A stretch of DNA of 64,000 nt, from the NCBI RefSeq assembly GCF_014841565.1, contig NZ_JACYUD010000001.1, forward strand, positions 1,029,870 through 1,093,869, in the 5' to 3' direction. Positions 14,744 through 24,717 of the stretch are shown here, piece by piece; within the stretch, counting starts at the first letter, position 1; every line of letters begins with the position of its first letter. This stretch comes from Rhizobium sp. CFBP 8762. Its GTDB lineage: Bacteria; Pseudomonadota; Alphaproteobacteria; Rhizobiales; Rhizobiaceae. A model generated the notes under the pieces. That model did no database searches. It was not told where the DNA came from and saw only the letters and a list, made by a program, of their open reading frames with translations. The position numbers and the translations under genes were made by a program.

Positions 14744-17700
14744 CACGCCGCCTCCCGCTCGCCGATGCGCTCAACGGGATAGCGCTCCAGCACCTTGGCG
14801 AGGATGGTCGCCCCGGTCGTATCGGTCGGCACGAACATCCGCAGCTTCCACGAGATGATCTCGTGGAACAGGCCGTAGGCCCGCAGGCGATCGCGCATGG
14901 CGTCGGTGAAGCCCGACAGTTCGATGCGGTTTGCGCCCATCACGCGGACGCGGCGAAGCTGAAGACCCTCCGTCAGATCGAGGATGGTCTTGCCGTCCAT
15001 CAGCGCCATGAAGGCGTCGTCGGGCGTCAGGGTCGACATGCCGGTCGCAAGCGCGCCGGCCACCCATGCCGGGGAGACGCGGCGGCCGACGATGCGCTCG
15101 CCGTCGTCGGTCTGGAGTCGATAGACCCGCGTCGACTCGTTCGGCAGCCGCTTCCAGATCGGCAACAAGAGCCCGCTGACGACATGGATGGTGCTGTCGG
15201 CATATTCCGGCACTTCGGCCAACTCCGCATCCCATGCCGCTGCGAAGCCCGACCGATCCGCGTCGACCCAGTGGGTCTCGCCCATCATCTTGATGGGGAT
15301 GTTCTGCGCTTCCATTGGCCGGACCAGCCGCACCCGCCGCTCGATCTCGCCATCGTCCAGCATGATGCTGGTGGTCGGTATCTGCACGGCGGCGCGGCCC
15401 GAACGCTCGTTGACCAGCAGCCTCGCGCCCGGGTCATCGAGATGGCCGAACGCCTCGGCCAGCGTCACGGGACGATTGCGCTGGCGCTGGGTGATGGTCA
15501 GCAGCCGAGCCTCGGCCCCGGTGCCAGGATGAACGTGGATCGTCCGGCGGTCGGTGACGATGAAACTCTCGGCCTGCAGCGTCTCCAGCCCGACGTCGTA
15601 GCTGCCGGAAGCGATAGCGCCTTCGATCTTGGCGTTCAGCAGTCGCTCGAACGCCGTGAACAGGACGCCCTGAAGTTCGATGGTCAGCGCCAGCAGCCGG
15701 TTGAGAAAGGTTGTGATCGGCGGCAGTTCGTCCTTGATGCCGGTGGAATCCATCAGCGAGAGGCCGGTGGCGTCCTCGAACATCTGGAGCGAGCAGCCGT
15801 CGACCTTGCCGCGCACCAGCAACAGGTAAAGCTGCCGCAGCGCGTCGCGGGCGTAGTGGCTCTCCAGATTGTCTTCGGGACGGAACAGGCCTTGGCCGCC
15901 CGTTTGGCGCTGGCCGCGCGTGATCGCGCCCAGCGTGTCGAGGCGGCGGGCGATGGTCGAGAGAAAGCGCTTTTCCGCCTTCACGTCGGTCGAGATCGGC
16001 CGGAACAGCGGTGGCTGCGCCTGGTTGGTCCGGTTGGTGCGGCCCAGGCCCTGGATGGCGGCGTCAGCCTTCCAGCCCGGCTCCAGCAGATAGTGGACGC
16101 GCAGCCGCTGGTTCCGCGCCGACAGATCGGCGTGATAGCTGCGTCCGGTGCCGCCGGCGTCGGAGAAGATCAGGATGCGCTTCTGATCGTCCATGAAGCC
16201 TTGCGTCTCGGCGAGATTGGCCGAGGCGGCGCGGTTCTCCACGGCGAGGCGGTCGATGCCGCCGGGGCTGGTCATGGAGTCGGCACCCGACTTGCGGACG
16301 ATGCGGCGCGAACGTCCTGTCACCTCCGCCACGACATCGGTGCCGAAGCGCTGGACGATCTGATCGAGCGCGCCGGGAACCGGGGGCAGCGAAGCGAGCC
16401 TCTCGATCAGGCGGTCGCGACGTGCGACGGCGTCGCGGCTCTCGACCGGCTGGCCGTCGCGAAACACCGGCCGTGACGACAGGTTGCCCTCGCTGTCGGT
16501 GAACGGCTCATAGAGCTGCACCGGGAAAGAGTGTGCGAGATAATCCAGAACATATTCGCGCGGGGTTATGTCCACCCGGACGTCATTCCATTCCTCGGTG
16601 GGGATCTCCGCGAGACGGCGCTCCATCAGGGCTTCGCCGGTCGACACGATCTGGATCACGGCGGCATGGCCGTCGACCAGGTCCTGTTCGATCGAGCGGA
16701 TCAGTGTCGGCGTCTTCATTGAGGTCAGCAGATGGCCGAAGAAGCGCTGCTTGGCGGATTCGAAGGCGGAGCGGGCGGCGGACTTGGCCTGGCGGTTCAA
16801 CGTACCGCTGTCGCCAGTGATGTTGGCGGCCTGCATGGCGGCGTCGAGATTGTTATGAATGACGGCGAAGGCGCCGGCATAGGCGTCGTAGATGCCGGTC
16901 TGCTCGGGGGTGAGCTGGTGCTCGACCAGTTCGTATTCGACGCCGTCATAGGAGAGTGAGCGGGCCGTGTAGAGACCGAGCGAGCGCAGGTCGCGGGCCA
17001 GCACTTCCATCGCCGCGACGCCGCCGTCCTCGATCGCCTCGACGAATTCGGCGCGGGTCGAGAACGGGAAGTCCTCGCCGCCCCAGAGACCAAGGCGCTG
17101 GGCGTAGGCGAGATTGTGGACAGTGGTCGCGCCGGTCGCCGAAACATAGACGACGCGCGCATTCGGCAACGCATGCTGGAGTCGGAGGCCCGCACGGCCC
17201 TGTTGCGAGGCGGCGACGTCGCCGCGTTCGCCCTTGCCGCCGGCGGCATTCTGCATGGCGTGGCTCTCGTCGAAGATAATCACTCCATCGAAGTCGGAGC
17301 CCAACCATTCGACGATCTGCTTGACGCGGGAAAGCTTCTCGCCCCGGTCGTCGGACCGTAGCGTGGCATAGGTGGTGAATAGGACGGCTTCCGAGAGCGT
17401 GATGTCCTTGCCCTGCGGGAAACGCGACAGCGGCGTGACCAGCAGCCGCTCCATTCCGAGGGCCGACCAGTCGCGCTGGGCGTCCTCCAGCAGCTTATCG
17501 GATTTGGAGATCCACACCGCCTTGCGGCGGCCCTGCATCCAGTTGTCGAGGATGATGCCGGCCGACTGGCGACCCTTGCCGGCGCCGGTGCCGTCGCCAA
17601 GCATGAAGCCCCGGCGGAACCGCACGGCGTTCGGTGCATCGTCGGGCGCGGCCGAGACGACGTCGTAGGTCTCATCGAGCGTCCATGATCCCGCGAGGAA

Positions 17701-19089
17701 GTCGGCATGCGCCTCGCCGGCGTAGATGACGGTTTCGAGTTGGGCGTCGGAGAGAAGCCCGTCGGTGACGATGTTGGCGGGAATCCGGGGCCGATAACTC
17801 GGTCTGGGCGGCGCGACCGAGGCCATCGCCACCGACTGTACGAGTTTGGTCGGGTGAGCCTGCGCCCCGGGAATACGGATCGCCTGCAATCCGTATTCTT
17901 CATAGATCGCGTCGGTGATCCGGCCGTTTTCGGCGGGAGTCCAGTCCACGGTCTCATAGGCGAGTTCGACGCCTTCGGGCTCAATGGACGCGGGCGTGGC
18001 GCGACGTGCAGCAGTGGTGCGCGCGAGGTATCCGCGAACGGTCCGGGCCGTCGCGGCGGACCCTGAGGTTTCCACTGGCGGGAGGGTCGAAGTCGCACGC
18101 GGTGGAACCTGCGTCTCGATCCAGTCGAGCAACGTGGCGACGTCAGGCGCGATGCCGGGCGAAGCGGGAAACGCCGAACGATCGTCGGCCGGCAGCTTGT
18201 CGATGACCGTCAGCCGCGTGTCGATTGTCGTGCCGTGCTTGGCGTAAACCGAGCCGTCAATGGCCGCGGTGAAGACGACGCGGCCGCGCTCCTGAAGCCG
18301 GACGAAGGCCGCTGCCCAAGCCGGATGGTCGGGGCTGAAGTTGGCACCAGTGATCGCCACCAGCCGCCCGCCATCGGCGAGCCGGGCCAGTGCTGAGGCA
18401 ACGTGGCGATAGGCTGCATCGGCCACGCGGCCGGTGACGTTTGCCATGGCCGAGAACGGTGGGTTCATCAGCACGACGGAGGGAACGGCTCCCGGCGCGA
18501 GATGATCGTCGATCTGGGCGGCGTCGAAGCGCGTGACGGCAACGGCCGGAAACAGCGCAGCGAGTAGATCGGCGCGGGTTTCGGCCAGCTCGTTAAGGAG
18601 GAGCGTTCCGCCTGATATCTCGGACAGGATGGCGAGCAGGCCGGTGCCAGCCGACGGCTCCAGCACGATGTCGCCAGCAGCAATGGAGGCGGCCGCCACG
18701 GCGGCAAGGCCGAGTGGCACCGGCGTCGAGAACTGCTGGAGCGCCTGCGATTCTTCCGAGCGCCGGGTATGCGTCGGCAGGAGCCCGGCGATCTTTGAAA
18801 GAGCGGAGAAACGTGCAGCCGGAGATGCGGCTTTGCGGAAAAGTGCTTTTCCGTATTTGCGCAGGAAGAGGACTGTCGCGACCTCGCAGGCCTCATAGGC
18901 CGCCTTCCAGTCCCAGGTGCCGCTGGTGTCGGACGCGCCGAAGGCCGCTTCCATGGCTGCACGGAGGATCGCGGCGTCGATGCGCTGGCCGCGTTCGAGA
19001 TGATCGAGAAGCTGTAGCGCCACCGCGAGGATCGGAGACGCACGGGTGACGAGCGCGGCCGGAAGGGCCGCGGGAGACAGAATGTTCAT
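14743..19089 (-). CDS. Strawberry-notch type methyltransferase-helicase fusion
   Basis: This giant protein of 1448 residues starts at ATG 19089 (MNILSPAALP). An N-terminal SAM-dependent methyltransferase-like domain shows LEPSAGTGLLAIL and the catalytic-type LMNPPFSAM (about residue 208). A superfamily 2 helicase of the strawberry-notch family follows: Walker A GDGTGAGKGRQ (about 500), DESH box in VIIFDESHAMQNA (about 608), and C-terminal helicase motifs including IQGLGRTNRTNQAQ. Such proteins are widespread on plasmids and ICEs, where they may protect or remodel incoming DNA; the activity is unproven. It is cotranscribed with the primase-like gene. Confidence 0.9.
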   Translation of the reverse strand: MNILSPAALPAALVTRASPILAVALQLLDHLERGQRIDAAILRAAMEAAFGASDTSGTWDWKAAYEACEVATVLFLRKYGKALFRKAASPAARFSALSKIAGLLPTHTRRSEESQALQQFSTPVPLGLAAVAAASIAAGDIVLEPSAGTGLLAILSEISGGTLLLNELAETRADLLAALFPAVAVTRFDAAQIDDHLAPGAVPSVVLMNPPFSAMANVTGRVADAAYRHVASALARLADGGRLVAITGANFSPDHPAWAAAFVRLQERGRVVFTAAIDGSVYAKHGTTIDTRLTVIDKLPADDRSAFPASPGIAPDVATLLDWIETQVPPRATSTLPPVETSGSAATARTVRGYLARTTAARRATPASIEPEGVELAYETVDWTPAENGRITDAIYEEYGLQAIRIPGAQAHPTKLVQSVAMASVAPPRPSYRPRIPANIVTDGLLSDAQLETVIYAGEAHADFLAGSWTLDETYDVVSAAPDDAPNAVRFRRGFMLGDGTGAGKGRQSAGIILDNWMQGRRKAVWISKSDKLLEDAQRDWSALGMERLLVTPLSRFPQGKDITLSEAVLFTTYATLRSDDRGEKLSRVKQIVEWLGSDFDGVIIFDESHAMQNAAGGKGERGDVAASQQGRAGLRLQHALPNARVVYVSATGATTVHNLAYAQRLGLWGGEDFPFSTRAEFVEAIEDGGVAAMEVLARDLRSLGLYTARSLSYDGVEYELVEHQLTPEQTGIYDAYAGAFAVIHNNLDAAMQAANITGDSGTLNRQAKSAARSAFESAKQRFFGHLLTSMKTPTLIRSIEQDLVDGHAAVIQIVSTGEALMERRLAEIPTEEWNDVRVDITPREYVLDYLAHSFPVQLYEPFTDSEGNLSSRPVFRDGQPVESRDAVARRDRLIERLASLPPVPGALDQIVQRFGTDVVAEVTGRSRRIVRKSGADSMTSPGGIDRLAVENRAASANLAETQGFMDDQKRILIFSDAGGTGRSYHADLSARNQRLRVHYLLEPGWKADAAIQGLGRTNRTNQAQPPLFRPISTDVKAEKRFLSTIARRLDTLGAITRGQRQTGGQGLFRPEDNLESHYARDALRQLYLLLVRGKVDGCSLQMFEDATGLSLMDSTGIKDELPPITTFLNRLLALTIELQGVLFTAFERLLNAKIEGAIASGSYDVGLETLQAESFIVTDRRTIHVHPGTGAEARLLTITQRQRNRPVTLAEAFGHLDDPGARLLVNERSGRAAVQIPTTSIMLDDGEIERRVRLVRPMEAQNIPIKMMGETHWVDADRSGFAAAWDAELAEVPEYADSTIHVVSGLLLPIWKRLPNESTRVYRLQTDDGERIVGRRVSPAWVAGALATGMSTLTPDDAFMALMDGKTILDLTEGLQLRRVRVMGANRIELSGFTDAMRDRLRAYGLFHEIISWKLRMFVPTDTTGATILAKVLERYPVERIGEREAA

Positions 19090-19195
19090 GGGAGGAATCT
19101 CGGGAGAGCGGAAGGGACAAGCCCGGTCGGCGCTCTCTCTCGACCACCCGGACTCGACCCATCCCGGCCGTCCTCTTCCTCTTGTCCGCTGACAT

Positions 19196-19226
19196 AAAAA
19201 AAGCGCCCGACCGTGAGGCCGGGCGC
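19196..19226 (-). terminator. Rho-independent terminator
   Basis: On the minus strand a GC stem of ten pairs with one mismatch (19226-19203, loop of four) is followed by seven U residues (19202-19196). It ends the transcript of the 19242-19643 gene and separates it from the strawberry-notch-like gene, which therefore needs its own promoter between about 19090 and 19195. Confidence 0.85.
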
Positions 19227-19241
19227 GCGCATGGTCGGGAA

Positions 19242-19643
19242 TCATCGCACACCTCCCTCAGCTAGCCACCGGCCAGTGCTGATCCACTCGATCGTGCGGC
19301 CGGTGGAGAGATCGAGCAGATGGGCGCCGCCGGAGAAGCCGTCGACGACAGGGTCCGAGGCGACGCCGGCCCACTGAAAGCCCCAGGTGCCGGTGAGCGC
19401 GAATGTCTCCGCGCAGCGGGTGACGAAGGTGACCAGCAACTGCGGATCGGCGGTGCCGGGGTCGCGAAGCCAGAGGCGTGTCGCGCCATGCTCGGGCGTG
19501 AGCGAGAGCAGGAACGGCTCGGCGGGCGGGTCCTCGCGACCGTTCTCGGCCATCAGCGCGGTATAGATGTCGAACGCCTGCGCGACATTGGCGACCGAGC
19601 CGACGTCGAGCAGGCAGGAGAAGCGGGTGAGATGTTCGGCCAT
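19242..19643 (-). CDS. Conserved ICE protein of unknown function
   Basis: This 133-residue protein starts at ATG 19643 (MAEHLTRFSCLL) with AGGAG upstream. It has no motif I recognise. The sequence mixes strands and helices, with FDIYTALMAENG and a tryptophan-rich middle (TGTWGFQWAGV). It is a monocistronic unit bounded by terminators on both sides, between the parB-like gene and the strawberry-notch-like gene. Confidence 0.7.
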   Translation of the reverse strand: MAEHLTRFSCLLDVGSVANVAQAFDIYTALMAENGREDPPAEPFLLSLTPEHGATRLWLRDPGTADPQLLVTFVTRCAETFALTGTWGFQWAGVASDPVVDGFSGGAHLLDLSTGRTIEWISTGRWLAEGGVR

Positions 19644-19663
19644 ATCAGGCTCCTGAAACGTAA

Positions 19664-19688
19664 AGAGCCCGGCGCTGAGCCGGGCTCT
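19664..19688 (-). terminator. Terminator-like hairpin after the parB-like gene
   Basis: AGAGCCCGGC and GCCGGGCTCT form a perfect 10-bp stem with a 5-base loop, 53 bp beyond the stop of the parB-like gene on the minus strand. Only two U residues follow directly, so efficiency is uncertain. Confidence 0.6.
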
Positions 19689-19740
19689 AAGTGGATGGGA
19701 TTGGAAGTTGCGGAGCGGCCGAAACCGCCCCGCGAGCCAC

Positions 19741-21519
19741 TCATTCAGCGGCGACGAGGTGACGGTCGTCATCCTCGCTGTCGGGTGGCGTTTCCGAATC
19801 TTCGTCGGCGCTGAGGAAGTCGGGCAGTTCGGCCCCCTCGGTTTCGCCGGCTCCGTCCGCGTCCGCTGCGGGATCGCCGTCAACGCCGGCCAACCGAAGC
19901 GGCTCGGGCAGCCAGCCACTATCGGCCAGCAGACGCTCGGCCTCCTTGGCCATGTCGCCCTTTTTCATATGGTCGATGAGCTGCGCTGCCCGTTCGCCGG
20001 CGCCTTCGCGGACGGCTTCGAGGATGCGTGGCTTGGTGACACGGTTGAGGTAGTTGCCGAAGGTCGGGCGCCAGCCGGCTTCGACGATGTCGAGCCCGGT
20101 CGCTCGCGTCAGGCGGTCGGCCTGCGCGAGCCGCATGTCGAGCGTGTGCTGCGACACGCCGCCAGCACTGTGCGGGTTCGGCCGCTCATAGAGCGCGTTG
20201 ACCCCATAGCTGACGCAATGTGCCAGCAGAGCCATGCGGCTGGCGTCGTCGAGACCGGCGAGCCAGTCCCAAAGGGCGTCATCGTCCTTTGGGATGTCGC
20301 TGGCCCAGGCGTCGTGGCGCTCCTGCACGGCCCGGGCGGAGGGGCTGTCCTTCAGCGCCTCGTCCTGAACGGGGAAGAAGATGTGCTTCACCCCGGCCTC
20401 CATGGCGCCCGTATACATGCGGGTCATGAACGTGTCCGAGATCAGCTTGTGGAGGAGCGCCGTCATGGCGATGTGCGGGTTTTTCGCCACCGCGTTGCGC
20501 AGCGCGAGGGTGCGATAGGCGGTCAGCTCGACGACGAGGCGTTCGGGCAGCGGCTTGATCCCGTCGTCCTCATCGTCGTCATCGGACTCGGCGGGTTGTC
20601 CGCCGATGGTAATGACGGCGCGTTGCAGCGACGGGCGATCGGCGTCGACGGATTCGATATCCGTCTCCGATCCCTCCTCGCCATCGGACCGGACCTGAGG
20701 CACATCCTCGGGCCGGACGAAGCCGCGATCGACCGAAAGCGAACCGTCGGCGTCGATGCTAACGAAGACGCCGGCGATGGCGATGTCGGTCGGGTCGAAG
20801 TGCTCCGGGCGATCGTCGAACGCCGCCAGAGCGGACTCGATCTCGCCCATACGCTCGTCGACCTCGTCGGGCAGTTCGTCGGCGTCCTGATATTCCGCTT
20901 CGAGCCTGGCCTGCTCGGCGGTGAGCGCCTCGATGGTCGCCTGTTCCTCCGCCGATAGATCGATCGGCGTGCCGGAGACCTCGTGCAGGCCGCGCACGGC
21001 ATCGTAGGGGAAGCTGACCGCGACCTCGATCCACTTCCAGCCCTCGGCGGCGATCGCCTCGGCCTCGGCCTTCAGCTTCTCGGCGACGAGTCGATCGAGA
21101 AGCCCGACGTCCTGCAGCCAGCCGCCATCGTCGGCCTGGAACAGATCGCGCATGACGATCCCTCCGGCCGCCTCATAGGCTTCGGTGCCAAGGAAGACGG
21201 CGCGCTTGTCTGAGGCCCGCACCGTGGTTTCGGTCAGCATGCGCCGGATCTGATAGGGCTCCTTCGACCAGGCGTCCTTGATCGCGTCCCAGACCTGAGC
21301 CTGACGATCATGGTCTTCGGCGACTGTAAAGGCCATGAGTTGCTCCAGCGTCATGCCGTCGTCGGCATAAACGTCGTGCAGTGCGGGCGACACGGTTGCG
21401 AGGCGCAGCCGCTGCTTGACCACGTTGACGGGCACGAAGAATGCCGCGGCGATCTCCTCCTCGGTCATGCCATTGGTCAGCATGTCGTGGAAGGCGCGGA
21501 ACTGATCGAGGGGATGCAA
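19741..21519 (-). pseudogene. ParB-like protein, C-terminal part, separated by transposon insertion
   Basis: The frame begins with a TTG at 21519 (LHPLDQFRAFHDML) immediately inside the transposon junction and runs 592 codons. It contains the ParB HTH (EEEIAAAFFVPVNVVKQRLRL) and a long acidic region. It continues the N-terminal fragment at 28055-28420: joining position 28055 to 21519 gives the unbroken sequence ENIERAP-LHPLDQFR, about 714 residues in all. The 5' part, including the ParB nuclease-like box, is missing here. Translation could start only at weak internal codons. The intact family is a large ParB/RepB-like protein common on these ICEs. Confidence 0.88.
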
Positions 21520-21521
21520 CG

Positions 21522-21544
21522 CTTAGGTTATGCGTCAAGTGTCC
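21522..21544. repeat. Left terminal inverted repeat of the transposon
   Basis: This 23-base end starts CTTAGGTT and ends TGTCC. Aligned with the reverse complement of the right end, the outer 8 bases are identical and the inner part matches imperfectly, ending with TGTCC in both. A related motif, GGACTTTTTAGCTG, follows about 30 bases inside and resembles GTCCTTTTAGCTG at the tip, suggesting more than one recombinase-binding site. Confidence 0.75.
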
Positions 21545-21637
21545 TTTTAGCTGGACAGCGCTGATTCTAAGGACTTTTTAGCTGCGCTCCGTATTTCGAG
21601 TGTATCTTTGGCTTCGAAGCCCTCTTGGGTCTGTCAA

Positions 21638-22282
21638 TTACGGGCTTTCTCGACGGAAGCGATAGCCGCCCTTTGATGCGCGCATGGCCTTGGCGATCGC
21701 CTTGTTGATGTCGTCGAGATTGCAGGTCTCCGGGTGGAACTTGCGACCCACCCACCGGCGCATGGCATTATGTTCCTCGTGGTCAGGATCGAGCCAGGCT
21801 TCGAGGAAGTCAGCATAGCCTGAAGTCCCACCAACATCTTCGGGAGGTCCGGAACGTTTGCCTGCGATACAGCGAGGATATTTGGCATTCTCCTCGCGCG
21901 CGACGCGCTCCAGGCGCAGCAGATGACGCCAATTATCGCCAAAGTCATATTCGTAGAGGATCGTGAGCGGGTTTTCCTCGGGATCGTAGGGAAAGTGAAG
22001 GTCGATCATCCTGACCTCGGTCGCCTCGAAGGTCCGGCTGTCGGACAGACCATCCTCATCGAACTCTGGTGCCCCGTAGATAAGGCCTCCGATATTGAAC
22101 TGATGCAAATGACTGTCGGTCCAGCCAAAGGCGGCCTGCAGCATCTCGTGGAGTTGAGCGAGGTTGAGAGTGATGGGCAGTTCGAGCGTGCGGCTGATCA
22201 TGGGCTCGATGCCGAGGATATGAACCTCGGCGCGCACGATGAAGCTGTCTGGATCGAAGGGGTCAAGCATGCGGCAGATCAT
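21638..22282 (-). CDS. Plasmid pRiA4b Orf3-like protein (transposon passenger)
   Basis: The product has 214 residues. It shows the pRiA4b ORF-3 family hallmarks: VRAEVHILGIEPMISRTLELP, LHEMLQAAFGWTDSHLHQF, LTILYEYDFGDNWRHLLRLE and a C-terminal GGTSGYADFLEAWLDPDHEEH. No biochemical function is known; the family is common next to mobile elements. ATG codons at 22282 and 22270 are both possible starts. It is the last gene of the transposon operon, 85 bp after the TnpC-like gene. Confidence 0.85.
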   Translation of the reverse strand: MICRMLDPFDPDSFIVRAEVHILGIEPMISRTLELPITLNLAQLHEMLQAAFGWTDSHLHQFNIGGLIYGAPEFDEDGLSDSRTFEATEVRMIDLHFPYDPEENPLTILYEYDFGDNWRHLLRLERVAREENAKYPRCIAGKRSGPPEDVGGTSGYADFLEAWLDPDHEEHNAMRRWVGRKFHPETCNLDDINKAIAKAMRASKGGYRFRRESP

Positions 22283-22367
22283 GCCGCGCACGAGTGTTGC
22301 GGGCAATAGATAGGACGACAATTGTCCTGCGACGAGCGCGGTAACCAACCTGCAATCGCAGACGACA

Positions 22368-22850
22368 TCAGGATTTTGGCCCGCGCGGGAGAGGCACCGG
22401 CTTCATGGCGCGATCGCGCTCAGTTATCAGGCGGGCATTATGACGCTTCTGCCGCTCGACCTCCGCCTCGGCGTCGAGGATGCGCTTCAGCAAGACGGCA
22501 TTTTCCGTCACCATACGCCGCTCCTCGATCTGCAAGACCTGGATCAGAGCGCGCTGCTGGGCGAGTTTGTCTTCCCAGGCCGCCAGTTTCTCGGGGACGA
22601 CCTTGCGATCGCTGGCGCGACGCAACTCGTCGATCATCGAGCGGTGGTTGGTGTAGATCGCATTGCGGCCGACACGCGCTTCACGTGCGAGCGTGGCAAT
22701 GGTCAGACGGTAGGATCGCTTTTGCAGGTCCGGGTGTGTGGGCAGTCCCTTCACCAGGCGCTCCAGAGCCTCCCGCAGCTTGCGGTCGGTGTTGCGCAGG
22801 CGTTTTTCGTGCGGCATCAGCGCCGGTGTTTTGCTGGGTTTACGCGCCAT
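22368..22850 (-). CDS. TnpC-like/DUF6262 accessory transposition protein
   Basis: This protein of about 160 residues (start ATG 22850, MARKPSKTP, with GGAAAGG 9 bases upstream; a second ATG lies at 22859) has a basic N-terminal HTH-like part (KRSYRLTIATLAREARVGRNAIYTNH) and a C-terminal coiled coil (about 85-150). This is the layout of Tn554 TnpC and DUF6262 proteins, which assist the recombinases and set orientation. Its start overlaps the end of the third recombinase gene. Confidence 0.8.
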   Translation of the reverse strand: MARKPSKTPALMPHEKRLRNTDRKLREALERLVKGLPTHPDLQKRSYRLTIATLAREARVGRNAIYTNHRSMIDELRRASDRKVVPEKLAAWEDKLAQQRALIQVLQIEERRMVTENAVLLKRILDAEAEVERQKRHNARLITERDRAMKPVPLPRGPKS

Positions 22851-24714
22851 CGCGACCATCCTTTCCATGATCGAGTTCGCCAAGGATGCGATCGCATTCG
22901 ACGATCCGTGTTTCCGCAACCCGGCGGCTGACCGGGTCCAGCCCGGGGTGAGCGAGAAGATCGGCATTGCGGTCGCGGCGCGCCTGCCAGACCGGTCGAT
23001 GCCGGGCCGTGACGGCAAAGTTGGCGCAGGTAAGACACGTGCTTTCAGTCCGCAGCACGGGGTTGGGTCCTTTCTCGTCGCCGAAGCAGGCAGCCGTTTC
23101 GACGCGATAGACACAATAGCCCCAGTCGCAGACCCCGAGGCGGAGGTCAGTTTCTTCCGTCAGGAACCGGACATAAGCCTGGACATCGCCGTCGCGTGTG
23201 CGCCCGCGGAACTGCGAGCGAGCGGCAATCATGCGTCCACCCTTGCCGGCGAGCGTCGTCGCCGTCAGCACCTCTTCGAGAGCCGCGCGGGTTTCTTCCC
23301 GGGTATGCCGATCGATCAGGTCGTCAAGCGCGAAGTCGGTTCCGACATAGCCACGATCGGTCATGGCCCGGGTCACATGGCCGAAGTGCGCCTGAAGCGC
23401 ATGTAGTCCGGTGCGGTCGCGTTTGCCGACAAAGCGCGCAAAGGTCTTTCGGCCCTGATGGGTATTCAGATGCCAGGGCTCGCCCTCGTGGTCCGGCAGG
23501 CCGATGAACGGTGCGAACAGATCGTTCAGCCGCCGTATGATCGTGGAGACGACGGGCAGGTCAGTTCTCGCAGCGGGACCGACAAGGCCCGTGCTGGCCA
23601 TCACCAGAAAGAGCTCTGACCGCCCGCTTTGGGCCCGCAGGCGAGCGGTCAGTTGCTCCATGACCAAGACGGCCCGCTCGACGGGCGCTGGAGCAACCCA
23701 GCGATGGGCTTCGCCGTCGACGCCGCGCGCCGTCTTGTAGATCTGGCCGGCGAGATAGGCGAAGCTCTCGCTGCCATCACTGGCAGGATGCTGCTCGATG
23801 CAGCCGACCTGAAGGCCAAGGATCTCCGAGACGCGGGCGCCGACCAGATAAGCGACGACGACAAAGCACGCGTCGTAAATGCGATCTGCAAGATACCGCA
23901 CCTGCTTAGTGCTGGTGACAGGCGCTTCATGCCAGGGAGATTCCTCTCCGGACAGGGTCGAGAAGGTAAACTCCCTGATCGCGTCGGTCGCGACGAACCC
24001 GGCCTTCGTCTGGCTGATGCCACTGGCAAGGGCATCGTCATACGCAGCCTGCGCCTGCATTTGCAAAGCGATGACGTCGTCCGCCGGTTGTTCGATCAGC
24101 CGCAAGGCCGCCGAGACCAATGGCACGGCGATCGCGTCTGGCGTATAGGGAAGCCAGCCTGGGTCACGCCGAACGAACGGCGGCACAGTCCCTGGGAATG
24201 GATCATCAATTGCCACTTCCGGGAACTTCGATCCTTGGAGATACAGAAGCGTCAGCAAATTTGCGTAGTGTTGCAGGGTCATGGCCGACAGCGCCTTGCC
24301 CGGCTTGCTGCCAGGACGCTGCGCCATCGCCGCCAAGAACATGTCGCTGCCAGCACGGTCGAGATCGGCGAAGCTGCGGTACCCTTGCGCCGCCATCCAG
24401 CGGATCAGCGTCCTCTGCATATTAAAGACGCGGACGATGGTCGATTCATGGACATTGCGGCGGCCTGCAGGCGGGTCCAACTTCAGGCTCCACAAGAACA
24501 GCTTCGCCGCCTCTCGCCAGTCAGCCCATTGCCGATCACTGAACCGGCTGTCGTCGGCCAGGGCAAATCCCCAGTCGAGCGAGAAGTCACTCCGGTTTGC
24601 GCCGGGGCGATGGCCGTCGAGATGCCAGACTTGGTCTGACCATAGCGAGCGCGCCGATATCCGAAGCGCTGGCCTCGCCGTGATTGCAAGATCGGGTGCC
24701 GTGGACGCAGTCAT
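22840..24714 (-). CDS. Tyrosine recombinase, TnpB-like (third of the trio)
   Basis: This 624-residue site-specific recombinase has a C-terminal catalytic domain with the full set of residues: Arg in GARVSEILGL, the box HLNTHQGRKTFARF (His and Arg), HFGHVTRAM and the nucleophile Tyr in DRGYVGTDF. A cysteine cluster near the C-terminus (CDWGYC, CLTCANF) resembles the zinc-ribbon tail of Tn554 TnpB-type proteins. It is 3 bp from the second recombinase gene and overlaps the TnpC-like gene. Confidence 0.9.
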   Translation of the reverse strand: MTASTAPDLAITARPALRISARSLWSDQVWHLDGHRPGANRSDFSLDWGFALADDSRFSDRQWADWREAAKLFLWSLKLDPPAGRRNVHESTIVRVFNMQRTLIRWMAAQGYRSFADLDRAGSDMFLAAMAQRPGSKPGKALSAMTLQHYANLLTLLYLQGSKFPEVAIDDPFPGTVPPFVRRDPGWLPYTPDAIAVPLVSAALRLIEQPADDVIALQMQAQAAYDDALASGISQTKAGFVATDAIREFTFSTLSGEESPWHEAPVTSTKQVRYLADRIYDACFVVVAYLVGARVSEILGLQVGCIEQHPASDGSESFAYLAGQIYKTARGVDGEAHRWVAPAPVERAVLVMEQLTARLRAQSGRSELFLVMASTGLVGPAARTDLPVVSTIIRRLNDLFAPFIGLPDHEGEPWHLNTHQGRKTFARFVGKRDRTGLHALQAHFGHVTRAMTDRGYVGTDFALDDLIDRHTREETRAALEEVLTATTLAGKGGRMIAARSQFRGRTRDGDVQAYVRFLTEETDLRLGVCDWGYCVYRVETAACFGDEKGPNPVLRTESTCLTCANFAVTARHRPVWQARRDRNADLLAHPGLDPVSRRVAETRIVECDRILGELDHGKDGRDGA

Positions 24715-24717
24715 CGT

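Noticed and set aside
14737..16476. 579-codon plus-strand open frame
   Set aside because: It lies entirely opposite the strawberry-notch-like gene, has a composition typical of the antisense frame of GC-rich genes, and shows no domain.
19708..20958. 416-codon plus-strand open frame
   Set aside because: It is antisense to the C-terminal part of the parB-like gene, whose protein family is recognisable; this frame has no recognisable motif.
22368..23114. 248-residue version of the TnpC-like protein
   Set aside because: The first 85 residues overlap the third recombinase in another frame and look non-coding; the ATG near 22850 fits the known size.
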